From contig NZ_JABEQE010000008.1 of assembly GCF_014174375.1 (NCBI RefSeq), positions 145,359 to 209,358 on the forward strand: DNA of 64,000 nucleotides. Direction: 5' to 3'. Origin of the DNA: Gluconacetobacter asukensis (GTDB lineage Bacteria > Pseudomonadota > Alphaproteobacteria > Acetobacterales > Acetobacteraceae). The position numbers and the translations under genes were made by a program. Positions 38,013-47,186 of the stretch are shown here, in pieces. Each line of letters begins with the position of its first letter. The first letter of the stretch is position 1. Under the pieces are notes generated by a model. It did no database searches, had not been told where the DNA came from, and saw nothing but the letters and a program-made list of their open reading frames with translations.

Positions 38013-38555
38013 ATGATGGCCTATTCGTGCAAGACAATGATGGCGGCGCTCGGCCTGGGGCTGCTCGCCCTTCCCGTCTCCGCGCTGGCGGCCGACAGAC
38101 TGACGGGCGACCTCAAGGGCAGCGATGGCGCCTCCCACGGCACGGTCGAGGTCACGGAAGCGCCGAAAGGCGTCATCCTGCGCATCACCGCAACCGGCCT
38201 CACCCCCGGCTGGCACGGCGTGCATTTCCACGAGAAAGGCACCTGCGCGCCCCCCGCATTCAAGAGCGCCGGCGGCCATGTCCATGCCCATGACATCGCC
38301 AAGCCCGTGCACGGCCTGCTGAACGCCAACGCCAACGATTCGGGCGACCTGCCGAACATCCATGTCGGCACCGACGGCACCGCGACGGTCGAGCTCTATT
38401 CCACCCTGGTGTCCTTCAAGGGCGATGGCGGACGCCCCGCCCTGGTGGATGCCGACGGGTCATCGCTGGTCATTCACGTCAAACCCGACGATTACCAGAC
38501 CCAGCCGATCGGCGGCGCCGGAGACCGGGCAGCCTGCGCGGTCCTGGCCGAATAA
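38013..38555 (+). CDS. sodC: periplasmic Cu/Zn superoxide dismutase
   Basis: 180 residues; tandem ATGs at 38013 and 38016 follow a GAGGAG site, and the second has better spacing. A signal peptide ends at ALAAD. Copper and zinc ligands are in HGVHFHEKGTC and GGHVHAHD, then GDLPNIHV. The C-terminal GDRAACAVLAE carries the disulfide Cys and the family signature, although the usual GGxR-type arginine segment is altered to GAGDRAACA. It dismutates superoxide in the periplasm. It sits downstream of an iron receptor; a shared transcript is unlikely given the hairpin between them. Confidence 0.9.
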   Translation: MMAYSCKTMMAALGLGLLALPVSALAADRLTGDLKGSDGASHGTVEVTEAPKGVILRITATGLTPGWHGVHFHEKGTCAPPAFKSAGGHVHAHDIAKPVHGLLNANANDSGDLPNIHVGTDGTATVELYSTLVSFKGDGGRPALVDADGSSLVIHVKPDDYQTQPIGGAGDRAACAVLAE

Positions 38556-38566
38556 GCCACCGCGCC

Positions 38567-38604
38567 GGTGGGGGAGAAAGACCATACGGCCTCCCTCCCC
38601 CACC
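38567..38604 (+). terminator. bidirectional hairpin between sodC and lipoprotein-like gene
   Basis: GGTGGGGGAG pairs perfectly with CTCCCCCACC over an 18-base loop. It lies between two convergent genes. Confidence 0.6.
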
Positions 38605-38611
38605 CACCCGC

Positions 38612-38869
38612 TTAATGCACGTTCCCGTAAGACGGCGCTCCCAGCCCTGGGCACGAGCACGCAGATCCCAGCGGCACCTGCGTCGGCAGATGGCAGCTAT
38701 AGACGCCCGCCTTGCACAGATAGCCGTAACCGGCGATCGGCGCGCCGGGCGGCGGCGGATATCCCTCCGCCACGCCCGTGCATCCGGCAGGCAGCGCCGC
38801 CAGCCCGGCCAGGATCAGGACCATCTGCCCTTTCGTGACCAACCGGCGCGCAATGCGATAGGTCGCCAT
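38612..38869 (-). CDS. small putative lipoprotein
   Basis: 85 residues from the ATG at 38869, which has a GGAGG site. A basic N-terminus and hydrophobic run (MVLILAGLAALPAGC) end in a Cys that could be lipidated, although Pro at -3 is unusual for a lipobox. The remainder is Gly/Pro/Cys-rich (GYLCKAGVYSCHLP, GSACSCPGLGAPSYG). Similar short proteins with a CxCPGLGAPSYG end occur in Acetobacteraceae as hypotheticals. It is downstream of the BaiN-type gene on the same strand. Confidence 0.6.
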   Translation of the reverse strand: MATYRIARRLVTKGQMVLILAGLAALPAGCTGVAEGYPPPPGAPIAGYGYLCKAGVYSCHLPTQVPLGSACSCPGLGAPSYGNVH

Positions 38870-38940
38870 TCCGTCCTCCCGTTCCATGGGACAAGGACCA
38901 TCAAACGGCTGGCCGCACCGGGTAGTTGCCTGCCCGGCTT

Positions 38941-40137
38941 TCAACCCTTCTCGGCAATGGCACGACCGGCCGCATGGCCGCTGGCCCAGGCCCACTGGAA
39001 ATTATATCCCCCCAGCCAGCCGGTGACATCCACCGCCTCGCCCACCGCGTAGAGGCCGGGCACCGCCCGGGCCTCCATGGTGCGTGACGACAGGTCGCGC
39101 GTATCGATGCCACCACGCGTCACCTCGGCCTTGGCAAAGCCCTCGCTCCCGGCCGGCGTCAGGCTCCACCCGGCCAGAACCTGGCCCAGGCGGTTCAGCA
39201 CCGTGTCGGAGACATCGCCCACCGGCCGTTCCGGCAGATGGCGCGCCGCCATCGCCTGCGCAAAACGCTGCGGCAGAAAGCCCGCCAGCATCGTCCGCCC
39301 CTCGACCCGTGGCCGCTGGCGCTTCGCCTCGCGCAGTACGGCACCGGCATCGCATCCGGGCAGCAGGTTCAGGCTGATCGCCCGGCCCGGCTCCCAATAG
39401 GACGAAATCTGCAGGATCGCCGGCCCGGACAGGCCACGATGGGTGAACAGCATCGATTCGCGAAACCGCGCGCCACCGCACTGGGCCAGCACGTCCTGCG
39501 AAACGCCGGCCAGCTCGCGCGTCCATTCCAACTCCGCCGCATCCAGCGTCAGCGGAACCAGCGCCGGGGCCGTGGGCGTGACGCGCAGCCCGAACTGCCG
39601 GGCCAGCCCATGCGAGAGCCCGCTCGCCCCCATGCGCGGAATCGACAGGCCACCGGTCGCCAGCACCAGGGACGGCGCGCGGAAGATCCCGCGATCGGTC
39701 TCCACGCTGAACCCCTCGCCGCCCGTCACCCCCACGATCCGGTGCGAAAGGCGGATATCCACGCCGCCGGCCGCGCATTCCGCCAGCAGCATGGCCACCA
39801 CCTGCCGCGCCGATCCGTCGCAGAATAATTGCCCCAACGTCTTCTCGTGCCACGCAATGCCGTGGCGGCCGATCATCTCCAGGATGTCGGACGGGCCGAA
39901 ACGGGCCAGGGCCGATTTGGCGAAATGCGGATTACCGGACAAAAATCGCCCGGCCTCCGTATCCAGATTGGTGAAATTGCAGCGCCCACCGCCCGAAATC
40001 AGGATCTTGCGCCCGGCTTCGGCCGCATGGTCCAGCACCACCACGCGCCGCCCGCGCTGGCCGGCGGCCAGCGCCGCCATCAGCCCGGCCGCCCCGGCGC
40101 CCAGGACGATGGCGTCGGCATCGATCGTCACGGACAT
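38941..40137 (-). CDS. BaiN/YhiN (HI0933) family FAD-dependent oxidoreductase
   Basis: 398 residues. The FAD Rossmann motif at the N-terminus reads IVLGAGAAGLMAALAAG. The family signature SGGGRCNFTNL follows near residue 48, and a second motif, LVLATGGLSIPRMGASG, lies near residue 155. The C-terminal GLYAVGEAVDVTGWLGGYNFQWAWASG closes the FAD site. The general substrate of the family is unclear; some members act on bile acids. It starts 7 bases after the FzlA-like stop, so the two form an operon. Confidence 0.9.
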   Translation of the reverse strand: MSVTIDADAIVLGAGAAGLMAALAAGQRGRRVVVLDHAAEAGRKILISGGGRCNFTNLDTEAGRFLSGNPHFAKSALARFGPSDILEMIGRHGIAWHEKTLGQLFCDGSARQVVAMLLAECAAGGVDIRLSHRIVGVTGGEGFSVETDRGIFRAPSLVLATGGLSIPRMGASGLSHGLARQFGLRVTPTAPALVPLTLDAAELEWTRELAGVSQDVLAQCGGARFRESMLFTHRGLSGPAILQISSYWEPGRAISLNLLPGCDAGAVLREAKRQRPRVEGRTMLAGFLPQRFAQAMAARHLPERPVGDVSDTVLNRLGQVLAGWSLTPAGSEGFAKAEVTRGGIDTRDLSSRTMEARAVPGLYAVGEAVDVTGWLGGYNFQWAWASGHAAGRAIAEKG

Positions 40138-40144
40138 CGGCCGG

Positions 40145-40813
40145 TCAGAAATCGAGGTCGGCGTAATGATCCGGCGGCACGATTCCCGTCACCCGATCAT
40201 TCAGCAGCGGGCGGAAGCACGGGCGGGATTTCATCCTGGCGTACCAGTCCTTGGCGGCCGGAGCCTTGCTCCAATCGACATCGTTGATGAAATCCAGGCA
40301 GGACAGATGGGACGCGGCGGCGAAATCGGCCAGCGAAAGGGTGGGCCCCGCCAGCCATTTCCGCGTCTCCGCCAGCCAGTCCAGATACGACATATGATAG
40401 CGGATATTGGCATATCCGGCCCGCAGCGCATTGCCGTCCGGGTTGCCCCGTCCCGCAATCCGCTTCATCACCTTTTCATGCAGCAGGTTCTGCGTGACCT
40501 CGTTCGCGAATTTCTCGTCGAACCAGGCAACCAGCCGCCGCACCTCGACGCGCTCGGCCAGCGTCCGCCCCAGCAGCGGCGTATCGGGATAGGCTTCCTC
40601 CAGATATTCGCAGATCACGGACGAATTGGGAATCGAAAGCCCGTTTTCCTCGACCAGCATGGGGACGGTGCCAGCCGGGTTGGCCGACAGATATTCGGGC
40701 CGGCGTTCCCAGACCCGTTCCATCATCGGTTCGAACGGCAGCCGCTTCTCGCCCAGGACCAGACGAACCTTGCGGCAATAGGGCGAGAGAGGAAGATGAT
40801 AGAGAATGCGCAT
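40145..40813 (-). CDS. fzlA: FzlA-like glutathione S-transferase fold protein
   Basis: 222 residues with a thioredoxin-like N-terminal domain (LYHLPLSPYCRKVRLVLGEK) and an all-helical C-terminal domain (LSLADFAAASHLSCLDFIND). The whole pattern, including VWERRPEYLSANPAGTVP, RRLVAWFDEKF and the C-terminal tail PPDHYADLDF, resembles FzlA of Caulobacter, an essential FtsZ-binding protein that shapes the division ring and promotes constriction. It faces minCDE across 147 bases, which fits a division role. A plain GST is the alternative. Confidence 0.75.
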   Translation of the reverse strand: MRILYHLPLSPYCRKVRLVLGEKRLPFEPMMERVWERRPEYLSANPAGTVPMLVEENGLSIPNSSVICEYLEEAYPDTPLLGRTLAERVEVRRLVAWFDEKFANEVTQNLLHEKVMKRIAGRGNPDGNALRAGYANIRYHMSYLDWLAETRKWLAGPTLSLADFAAASHLSCLDFINDVDWSKAPAAKDWYARMKSRPCFRPLLNDRVTGIVPPDHYADLDF

Positions 40814-40960
40814 TGTGACAGTTTATTCCATCGAATCCCGCCTCGCCAAGGCCCGCCGCGCGCCCCCGCGGAAATCGCAGCCCGCACGCGCGGATCGCTC
40901 GACAGCGCCCCGTTCTCACGGTAGCTGGAACGGGTTCCCTTCCCCGCAACGTGAAGGTCC

Positions 40961-41692
40961 GTGACGCCCTTGTCCGACGAAACCCGACCGCTTCCCCGCA
41001 TCCGCGCCCGTGGCCGCTCATTCCTGGCCCTGGTGCTTTCCCCCGAAGCCGAACTGGACGACTGGCTGCGCGGGCTGGATGCCCAGATCGCGCGCTCGCC
41101 CTCCTTCTTCGTGGGCAAGCCGATCATCCTGGATCTGGGCCTGCTGGCAGGCGACGCCGAAGGACTGGCGGAACTCTATCCCGCCCTGCTGGAGCGCGGG
41201 GTCCGCGTCATCGGAATCGAAGGGGGCGACCCGGACTGGCCGGCGGTGGCCGGCTGGGACTGGCCCATGGGCTTCGACGGCGGCCGCGCCGCCGGCACGG
41301 TGGAACTGCCCGAGGACAATACAGGCCATGCCGCGCCCATGCCTCCCGCGCCATCAGGGCCGGCGGCGGCGCTGATCGTCGAGGGGCCGGTACGGTCGGG
41401 GCAGTCGGTCCAGAACCCCGACGGAGATGTGGTGGTCATCGGGTCCGTGGCCTCGGGGGCCGAAATCTCGGCCGGCGGCTCGGTCCATGTCTACGGCACC
41501 CTGCGCGGGCGGGCGATCGCCGGCATGGGGGGGCAGACCGGGGCGCGGATCTTCGCGGCGGTGATGAAGGCCGAGCTCCTGGCGATCGACGGGTATTACA
41601 TGATCGCCGAGGAAATCGACCCAACCCTGCTCGACCGCTCCGCCCAGGCCATGCTGGAGGACGATACCCTGGTCGTCCGGACATTGAACTGA
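40961..41692 (+). CDS. minC: septum-site determining protein MinC
   Basis: 243 residues from a GTG at 40961 with an AAGG site. An N-terminal FtsZ-interacting domain (FLALVLSPEAELDDWLRGLD, KPIILDLG) is joined by a Pro/Ala linker to the C-terminal beta-helix domain (GPVRSGQSVQNPDGDVVVIGS, GSVHVYGTLRGRAIAG), which binds MinD. It inhibits FtsZ assembly away from midcell. A palindromic repeat starts on the first base after its stop, before minD. Confidence 0.93.
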   Translation: MTPLSDETRPLPRIRARGRSFLALVLSPEAELDDWLRGLDAQIARSPSFFVGKPIILDLGLLAGDAEGLAELYPALLERGVRVIGIEGGDPDWPAVAGWDWPMGFDGGRAAGTVELPEDNTGHAAPMPPAPSGPAAALIVEGPVRSGQSVQNPDGDVVVIGSVASGAEISAGGSVHVYGTLRGRAIAGMGGQTGARIFAAVMKAELLAIDGYYMIAEEIDPTLLDRSAQAMLEDDTLVVRTLN

Positions 41693-41748
41693 GAGGTTGT
41701 TTCAAAAGCCCCGCTGGCGGTGGCCATCGAAACTTTTGAAACAGCCTC
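41693..41748. repeat. palindromic intergenic repeat, short form (copy 5)
   Basis: GAGGTTGTTTCAAAAG and CTTTTGAAACAGCCTC pair at 15 of 16 positions around a 24-base centre with CGCTGGCGG. It begins on the base after the minC stop and lies in the minC-minD gap. Confidence 0.85.
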
Positions 41749-41853
41749 TGACGAAAATCCCGCTTTCCCGTTGCCCTCACCACATTTCCGCCATTAGATT
41801 CATATCAAGACGATGCCGCAGAACGGCAGGTCCGGACATAAGGAAACACGCAT

Positions 41854-42669
41854 ATGGCCAAGGTGCTGGTTGTCACTTCGGGTAAGGGCGGTGTGGGCAA
41901 GACCACATCGACCGCTGCCCTCGGCGCGGCACTGGCCCAGACCGGGAAAAATGTCGTCGTCGTCGATTTCGACGTCGGATTGCGCAACCTGGATCTGGTG
42001 ATGGGGGCCGAACGCCGCGTGGTGTTCGACCTGATCAACGTCGTGCAGGGCGACGCCAAGCTGGCGCAGGCCCTGATCCGTGACAAGCGCGTGGAAACCC
42101 TGTCGATCCTGCCCGCCTCGCAGACCCGCGACAAGGACGCCCTGACCCCCGAGGGCGTCGCCCGGGTGATCGAGGAACTGCGCGAGAAATTCGACTGGGT
42201 GATCTGCGACAGCCCGGCCGGCATCGAGCGCGGCGCGCAGCTGGCGATGTACCATGCCGACCAGGCCGTGGTGGTGACCAACCCCGAGGTCTCGTCGGTA
42301 CGCGACAGCGACCGCATCATCGGCATGCTCGACAGCACCACCGAGCGCGCCAAGAAGGGCGAGAAGATCGACAAGCACCTGCTGCTGACGCGCTACGACC
42401 CGTCGCGCGCTGCACGCGGGGAAATGCTGCGCACCGAAGACGTGCTGGAAATCCTGTCGATCCCCCTGCTGGGCATCATTCCGGAGAGCGAGGAGGTGCT
42501 GCGGGCCTCGAATCTCGGCATGCCGGTCACCTTGTCCAACCCGACCAGCGCACCGTCCCGCGCCTATTTCGAAGCGGTGCGCCGGCTGGAGGGCGAGACC
42601 CTGGATGTCAGCGTCCCCACCGAACGCAAGGGCCTGTTCGACTGGCTGTTCAAACGGAGTGTCGCATGA
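41854..42669 (+). CDS. minD: septum-site determining ATPase MinD
   Basis: 271 residues, ParA/MinD family. The deviant Walker A is [13 protein letters not shown] at residues about 6-18, the Walker A' region [17 protein letters not shown] follows, and switch II is [13 protein letters not shown]. The C-terminal amphipathic membrane-targeting helix is [15 protein letters not shown]-bound MinD recruits MinC and MinE to the membrane and drives pole-to-pole patterning. Its stop overlaps the minE start (ATGA). Confidence 0.97.
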   Translation: MAKVLVVTSGKGGVGKTTSTAALGAALAQTGKNVVVVDFDVGLRNLDLVMGAERRVVFDLINVVQGDAKLAQALIRDKRVETLSILPASQTRDKDALTPEGVARVIEELREKFDWVICDSPAGIERGAQLAMYHADQAVVVTNPEVSSVRDSDRIIGMLDSTTERAKKGEKIDKHLLLTRYDPSRAARGEMLRTEDVLEILSIPLLGIIPESEEVLRASNLGMPVTLSNPTSAPSRAYFEAVRRLEGETLDVSVPTERKGLFDWLFKRSVA

Positions 42670-42935
42670 GCTTCCTGACATCGCTGTTCGGACGCAAGAC
42701 CTCGGCTCCCATCGCCCGTGACCGGCTGCAGATCCTGCTGGCGCACGAGCGCGCCGGCGAAGGCCAGTCGGAACTGATCGCCAAGCTGCAGGAGGAAATC
42801 CTGGAGGTCATCAAGCGGCATATCTCCGTCGACCAGGACAAGGTCCAGATCAAGATGGATCGCGGCGCCGGCGTCTCGATGCTCGAGATCGACATCGAAG
42901 TCCCCGAAGCAAAACCCGCCGCCAAAGCCGACTGA
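42666..42935 (+). CDS. minE: cell division topological specificity factor MinE
   Basis: 89 residues, normal length. The N-terminal membrane-binding and anti-MinCD part reads [13 protein letters not shown] and [11 protein letters not shown]. The C-terminal topological domain includes [12 protein letters not shown] and [12 protein letters not shown]. It stimulates MinD ATPase and keeps MinCD from midcell. Last gene of minCDE, followed by a bidirectional hairpin. Confidence 0.97.
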   Translation: MSFLTSLFGRKTSAPIARDRLQILLAHERAGEGQSELIAKLQEEILEVIKRHISVDQDKVQIKMDRGAGVSMLEIDIEVPEAKPAAKAD

Positions 42936-42938
42936 GGT

Positions 42939-42972
42939 GGTTCCGGGGTCGGTCGAGCCCGATCCCGGAACC
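42939..42972 (+). terminator. bidirectional hairpin after minE
   Basis: GGTTCCGGG and CCCGGAACC pair perfectly, with a further short inner stem, between the convergent minE and the small membrane protein gene. Confidence 0.7.
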
Positions 42973-42980
42973 CGCCATGC

Positions 42981-43205
42981 TCAGCGTCCCGCCTGAATGC
43001 GCTCCGCATAGGACGGATTCCGCCTGCGCCATACCCCGGCCAGCAGGCCCGGCGTCAGCAGCACCCAGAGATGGCGGCCCAGCCAATCCAGCGCGTCCAG
43101 GCAGAACGGCGACCGCAGGACAGCCCCGCCCAGCAGAACGCAGCCTCCCACAATCACTCCCGTCATCGCCACGGCGCCAGCGACGCGCGCAAGCGCTCCA
43201 GTCAT
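42981..43205 (-). CDS. small two-helix membrane protein coupled to GntR regulator
   Basis: 74 residues. Two hydrophobic segments (VAMTGVIVGGCVLLGGAVL and LWVLLTPGLLAGVW) and a basic C-terminus. Its ATG overlaps the stop of the GntR gene (ATGA), which is the best evidence that it is expressed. No family recognised. It closes an ABC exporter-GntR unit. Confidence 0.55.
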   Translation of the reverse strand: MTGALARVAGAVAMTGVIVGGCVLLGGAVLRSPFCLDALDWLGRHLWVLLTPGLLAGVWRRRNPSYAERIQAGR

Positions 43206-44014
43206 ACCGTGCTGCCCGCATCCGCCAGCGGTAGAAGCGGCTCGATCCAGCTTCGCGCATAATCCGCGTCGGCGATCAGTGCGCGGGTAGCGGCATCCGG
43301 ATCATGCGCGCGCAGTGCCGCGATCAGCTCGTCATGCGGGTGCGGCACGCCGGGCGGCCGCGCGGGCGGCGCCGTGCGCGCCAGGGCATAGAGCGGTCCG
43401 ATCCGCGCCCAGAGATTATGCAGGATGTTCGCCGTCAGCGGCAGGTCGGCCATGGTCGCCAGCATCGCATGGAAATCGGCATTGCCCGCCGCCATCATGC
43501 CCTCATCCTGCCGCGCGCAGGCCTGCTGGAACCTCTCATGCAGGTCCGACAGGGCATCCAGCTCCTCCGGCGTGGCGCGCAGTGCCGCCGCCTGGATCAG
43601 CCGACTTTCCAGGTCGACGCGCAGCCGGTGGATTTCGCGGAAACTGGCAGGCGTAATGTCCGGCACCACCGCCGTGTTGCGGTCGTTCAGGTCCAGCGCC
43701 TGTTCCGACACCAGCCGCAGCAGTGCCTCACGCACCGGCGTGGGGCTCAGCCCCAGTTCCGCGGCCAGCGGGCGCAGCACCAGCCTCTGGCCCACCCGAT
43801 AGCGGCTGCGGATCAGGCCGCTGCGAATATATTCATAGGCATCGGCGCTCAGGGCCCGCCTGCCGCTCTCCGCCGCATGGGCAGACCGGCCCGCCTCGGC
43901 GCCACGGCGCCCCTTCTCGCCGGCAGGCACGCCGGTCTCCCTTCCATCTGGCCATGCCACCGCGCGCGGCATCAGATCTTGCTCATTCCCGTCATTCCGA
44001 TAGTTCGTCATCAC
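43202..44014 (-). CDS. GntR family transcriptional regulator (FCD domain)
   Basis: 270 residues from GTG 44014 or ATG 44011. After a polar N-terminal extension of about 50 residues comes the winged helix (residues about 55-115: IRSGLIRSRYRVGQRLVLRP, LGLSPTPVREALLRL). The C-terminal FCD helical domain has metal-site His in NADFHAMLATM and HDELIAALRAHD. Such regulators usually bind small acids or amino acids. It begins 1 base after the ABC exporter stop, so it may control that operon. Confidence 0.88.
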   Translation of the reverse strand: MMTNYRNDGNEQDLMPRAVAWPDGRETGVPAGEKGRRGAEAGRSAHAAESGRRALSADAYEYIRSGLIRSRYRVGQRLVLRPLAAELGLSPTPVREALLRLVSEQALDLNDRNTAVVPDITPASFREIHRLRVDLESRLIQAAALRATPEELDALSDLHERFQQACARQDEGMMAAGNADFHAMLATMADLPLTANILHNLWARIGPLYALARTAPPARPPGVPHPHDELIAALRAHDPDAATRALIADADYARSWIEPLLPLADAGSTV

Positions 44015-44015
44015 G

Positions 44016-45842
44016 TCACACCGTGCCCTCGATGAACATGGACTGGCGTTCGAGGAAATCGCGATAGGGGCCTTCGGTCCGTTCCAGAACGCTCACGGGC
44101 CCGTCCTGCACGATCCGGCCATGATCCATCACCACGATCCGGTCGAAATCGCGCAGGGTGGACAGGCGGTGGGCCACCGCAATCACGGTGCGCCCGACCT
44201 TCAGCCGGTCCAGCGCCTCCTGCACGCGCTGTTCGCTCTCACTGTCCAGGGCGCTGGTCGCCTCGTCGAGAATCAGGATCGGCGCGTTACGCAGGAACGC
44301 ACGGGCAATGGCGATCCGCTGCCGCTGCCCACCCGAGAGCTTGACGCCCCGGTCCCCGACCTCCGTCTGGAAGCCCTCGGGCATCGCGTCGATGAAATCG
44401 CGGCATCCGGCGGCGATCGAGGCGGCGATCACCTCGTCATCCGTCGCATCGAGACGGCCATAACGGATATTCTCCATCACCGACCGCCGCAACAGCGATA
44501 CGTCCTGCGGCACCACCGACATGCAGGCCCGCAGGCTCTTCTCGTCAAGGTCGCGGATATCGACACCGTCGATCTGGATCGCCCCGCCCTGCACGTAGCG
44601 CAGGCGCTGGATCAGGGCCAGGATCGTGCTCTTGCCCGACCCGGACCGCCCCACCAGCCCCACCCGCGTCCCGGCCTCGACCACCAGGTTGAAATGCGAC
44701 AGGACCGGCTTCCCGCCCGGATAGGCGAACATCACCTCGCGGAACGCCACCTCCCCGCGCACCGGGCCGGCAAAGCCCCGTGCGTTCGGGGAATCGACCA
44801 TTTCATGCGGCACCAGGATGGCGGACAGCGCCTCGTCCAGCCGGGCGATATGCTGGATGGTCTCCACCAGCGCCACGGCCAGGTCACGGGTCCCGTGCAG
44901 GATCATGAAGCCCAGATTGGCCACCATCACCACGTCGCCGATGCTGGCCCGGCCCAGATGCCACAGCATCACCACCCAGAACAGCAGGCCCGCCGTCAGC
45001 ACCGCCGTCAGCACCGCATGCACCAGCCGCAGCTTTTCCATGTAGCGCAGCGACCGGCTGCGCGCCCCCATTTCCTGGCGCATGGTGTCGCCCAGGCGCA
45101 GCCGCTCGTACTGCGTCATGCCGAACGAGCGGACCAGCGGGATATTGTTGACGATGTCCAGCATCTCGCCATCCACGCGCGCCGCCTCGGCGGCATAATG
45201 CTGGTGCATGCCCCGCCCGCCGGCCGCCATGCGGAACATCAGGAAGCACAACGCCGCCGACAGCGTCACGATCACTCCCGCCATGACCGGGCTGATCGTC
45301 AGCAGCAGGCCGATCGACAGCGCCACGTTCAGGCAGGGCGGCAGGACATTCCACGCCGCCAGGTTTTCCAGCGTGAACACCGACATGGACGCGGTGGAAA
45401 TGCGCGCCGCCATGGCGCCCGGCATACGGTCGGCAAAATAGCCGGCGGAATGGCTCGTCAGGTAACGGAACAGGTCGCGCCGCACGTCGCCGGTCATGGC
45501 CACAAAGGCATAGGTGGCAAACCACCCGGCCACCCGCCACGACATATTGTCGAAGGTGATGACCGCCACCAGGATCGCCACCGCATTCCAGACGGGGTGC
45601 ATATCTCCCACACCGTGCATGGTCATGGTATCGACCAGGAAACGGGTGGCATATGTGGCACCGACCGTGCAGCCGACAGCGACCATGACCGAAAGGAAGA
45701 TCACGGCATGCAGAAGCGCATGACCCCGCGCATAGCGGACGACGAAGGAAAGCGGCCGGCCCAGATAATGAACCAACTGATCGTCTGAAATGGTGGTCTC
45801 GGTATCAGTCGCCAAAATCGGCTGCCCTCTCTGCTGCCGGTT
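44016..45842 (-). CDS. ABC exporter, fused membrane and ATPase domains
   Basis: 608 residues from the ATG at 45842 (an upstream in-frame start at 45875 adds 11 residues). Residues up to about 340 hold six transmembrane helices. The C-terminal ATPase has Walker A GLVGRSGSGKST, signature LSGGQRQRIAIARA, Walker B ILILDEATSALD and the H-loop VIAVAHRLS. This is a homodimeric type-IV exporter (MsbA-like). The substrate cannot be read from sequence; lipid, drug or peptide are possible. First gene of an operon with the GntR regulator. Confidence 0.92.
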   Translation of the reverse strand, partial: NRQQRGQPILATDTETTISDDQLVHYLGRPLSFVVRYARGHALLHAVIFLSVMVAVGCTVGATYATRFLVDTMTMHGVGDMHPVWNAVAILVAVITFDNMSWRVAGWFATYAFVAMTGDVRRDLFRYLTSHSAGYFADRMPGAMAARISTASMSVFTLENLAAWNVLPPCLNVALSIGLLLTISPVMAGVIVTLSAALCFLMFRMAAGGRGMHQHYAAEAARVDGEMLDIVNNIPLVRSFGMTQYERLRLGDTMRQEMGARSRSLRYMEKLRLVHAVLTAVLTAGLLFWVVMLWHLGRASIGDVVMVANLGFMILHGTRDLAVALVETIQHIARLDEALSAILVPHEMVDSPNARGFAGPVRGEVAFREVMFAYPGGKPVLSHFNLVVEAGTRVGLVGRSGSGKSTILALIQRLRYVQGGAIQIDGVDIRDLDEKSLRACMSVVPQDVSLLRRSVMENIRYGRLDATDDEVIAASIAAGCRDFIDAMPEGFQTEVGDRGVKLSGGQRQRIAIARAFLRNAPILILDEATSALDSESEQRVQEALDRLKVGRTVIAVAHRLSTLRDFDRIVVMDHGRIVQDGPVSVLERTEGPYRDFLERQSMFIEGTV

Positions 45843-46045
45843 CATCCGGTCGTCGTGACGCGCGGAAAGTTCCACACCTTGAGATGTTTATCTATCCGGA
45901 TCGAGGGGAAGAAAGATAGGCTCTCCCTGCCCTTCCCCGCAGATGCCGGGCAAGCCGGCCCATGGGATGGAACATCCCTTATCCCGGTTCGTTCCACCTG
46001 CACCCGGCCCGCCATCGCGGCGTGCCCTCAAGGCCTGCCATCGAT

Positions 46046-46073
46046 TTGCCGTTTCGTGATCGCACGCTAGCAT
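46046..46073 (+). promoter_or_regulatory. candidate promoter upstream of GT4 gene
   Basis: TTGCCG (46046-46051) and TAGCAT (46068-46073), 16 bases apart, end 28 bases before the GTG start. Confidence 0.35.
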
Positions 46074-46101
46074 CCCCTGTCCATTCCTGCGGAAGAAAGA
46101 A

Positions 46102-47148
46102 GTGAACTGCCCCATGCGTATCGCCCAGATCGCGCCGCTCCATGAAGCCGTACCGCCCAAACTGTATGGCGGCACCGAGCGTGTCGTGTCTTTCCTGACG
46201 GAAGAACTGACTTCCATGGGCCATGATGTGACCCTGTTCGCCAGCGGCGACAGCGTGACCTCCGCCCGGCTGACCGCCTGCTGGCCGCAGGCCCTGCGCC
46301 TCGACCCCGCGATTCGCGACCCGATCGCGCCGCACATGCTGATGATGGAGCAGGTCGCCCGGGTGGCGGAGCAGTTCGATATCCTGCATTTCCATATGGA
46401 TTACTGGCCCTTCACCTATTTCAGCCGCCAGAAGACGCCGATGCTGACCACCATGCACGGCCGCCTGGACCTGATGGAGCTGCAGCCGGTGTTCGACGCC
46501 TTCCCCAAGGTGCCGATCGTCTCGATCTCCAACAACCAGCGCCTGCCCCTGCCCCAGGCCCATTACGTCCGCACCGTGCTGCACGGCCTGCCCGAGAAGC
46601 TGCTGACGCCGCAGCCGGGCCCGCGCGACTATTTCGCCTTCCTGGGCAGGATCTGCCCGGAAAAAGGCGTGGACAAGGCAATCCGCATCGCCCGCGCCCT
46701 CAACGTGAAGCTGAAGATCGCCGCCAAGATCGACAAGGTCGACGCCGAGTATTTCGAGCGCGAGATCGTCCCGATGCTGGGCGAGGGCGTCGAGCTGATC
46801 GGCGAGATCAACGACCGGCAGAAGCCCGCCTTCCTGTCCGGCGCGCGGGCACTGCTGATGCCGATCGACTGGCCCGAGCCGTTCGGCCTGGTGATGATCG
46901 AGGCCATGGCCTGCGGCACGCCCGTCGTCGCCTTCCGTCGCGGCTCGGTCCCCGAAGTGCTGGAAGACGGGCTGACCGGCCTGATCGTGGATGACGAGCA
47001 CGAGGCCATCACCGCCTGCGCCCGCCTGCCGGAGCTGCAATCCGACCGCATCCGCGAGCGATTCGAGCAGCGCTTCACCGCCCGGCGCATGGCCGAGGAT
47101 TATCTCGACATCTACCGCGAACTGATCGAAGCCAAGAAGACCGCCTGA
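46102..47148 (+). CDS. family 4 glycosyltransferase
   Basis: 348 residues from the GTG at 46102, which has a GGAAG site 6 bases upstream; ATG 46114 has none. GT-B fold: the N-terminus has IAQIAPLHEAVPPKLYGGTERVV (the acceptor side, cited in part), the linker holds FLGRICPEKGVDKAIRIA, and the C-terminal donor site is WPEPFGLVMIEAMACGTPVVA with the conserved EX7E pair. It probably transfers a sugar from a nucleotide donor to glycan or lipid. It stands alone, so the product is unknown. Confidence 0.9.
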   Translation: MNCPMRIAQIAPLHEAVPPKLYGGTERVVSFLTEELTSMGHDVTLFASGDSVTSARLTACWPQALRLDPAIRDPIAPHMLMMEQVARVAEQFDILHFHMDYWPFTYFSRQKTPMLTTMHGRLDLMELQPVFDAFPKVPIVSISNNQRLPLPQAHYVRTVLHGLPEKLLTPQPGPRDYFAFLGRICPEKGVDKAIRIARALNVKLKIAAKIDKVDAEYFEREIVPMLGEGVELIGEINDRQKPAFLSGARALLMPIDWPEPFGLVMIEAMACGTPVVAFRRGSVPEVLEDGLTGLIVDDEHEAITACARLPELQSDRIRERFEQRFTARRMAEDYLDIYRELIEAKKTA

Positions 47149-47159
47149 ATGGTCCCAAA

Positions 47160-47179
47160 GCCCGGCCTGCCGGCCGGGC
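47160..47179 (+). terminator. bidirectional hairpin between GT4 and MFS genes
   Basis: GCCCGGCC and GGCCGGGC form a perfect 8-bp stem with a 4-base loop between convergent genes. No T run. Confidence 0.6.
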
Positions 47180-47186
47180 GCGCCAC

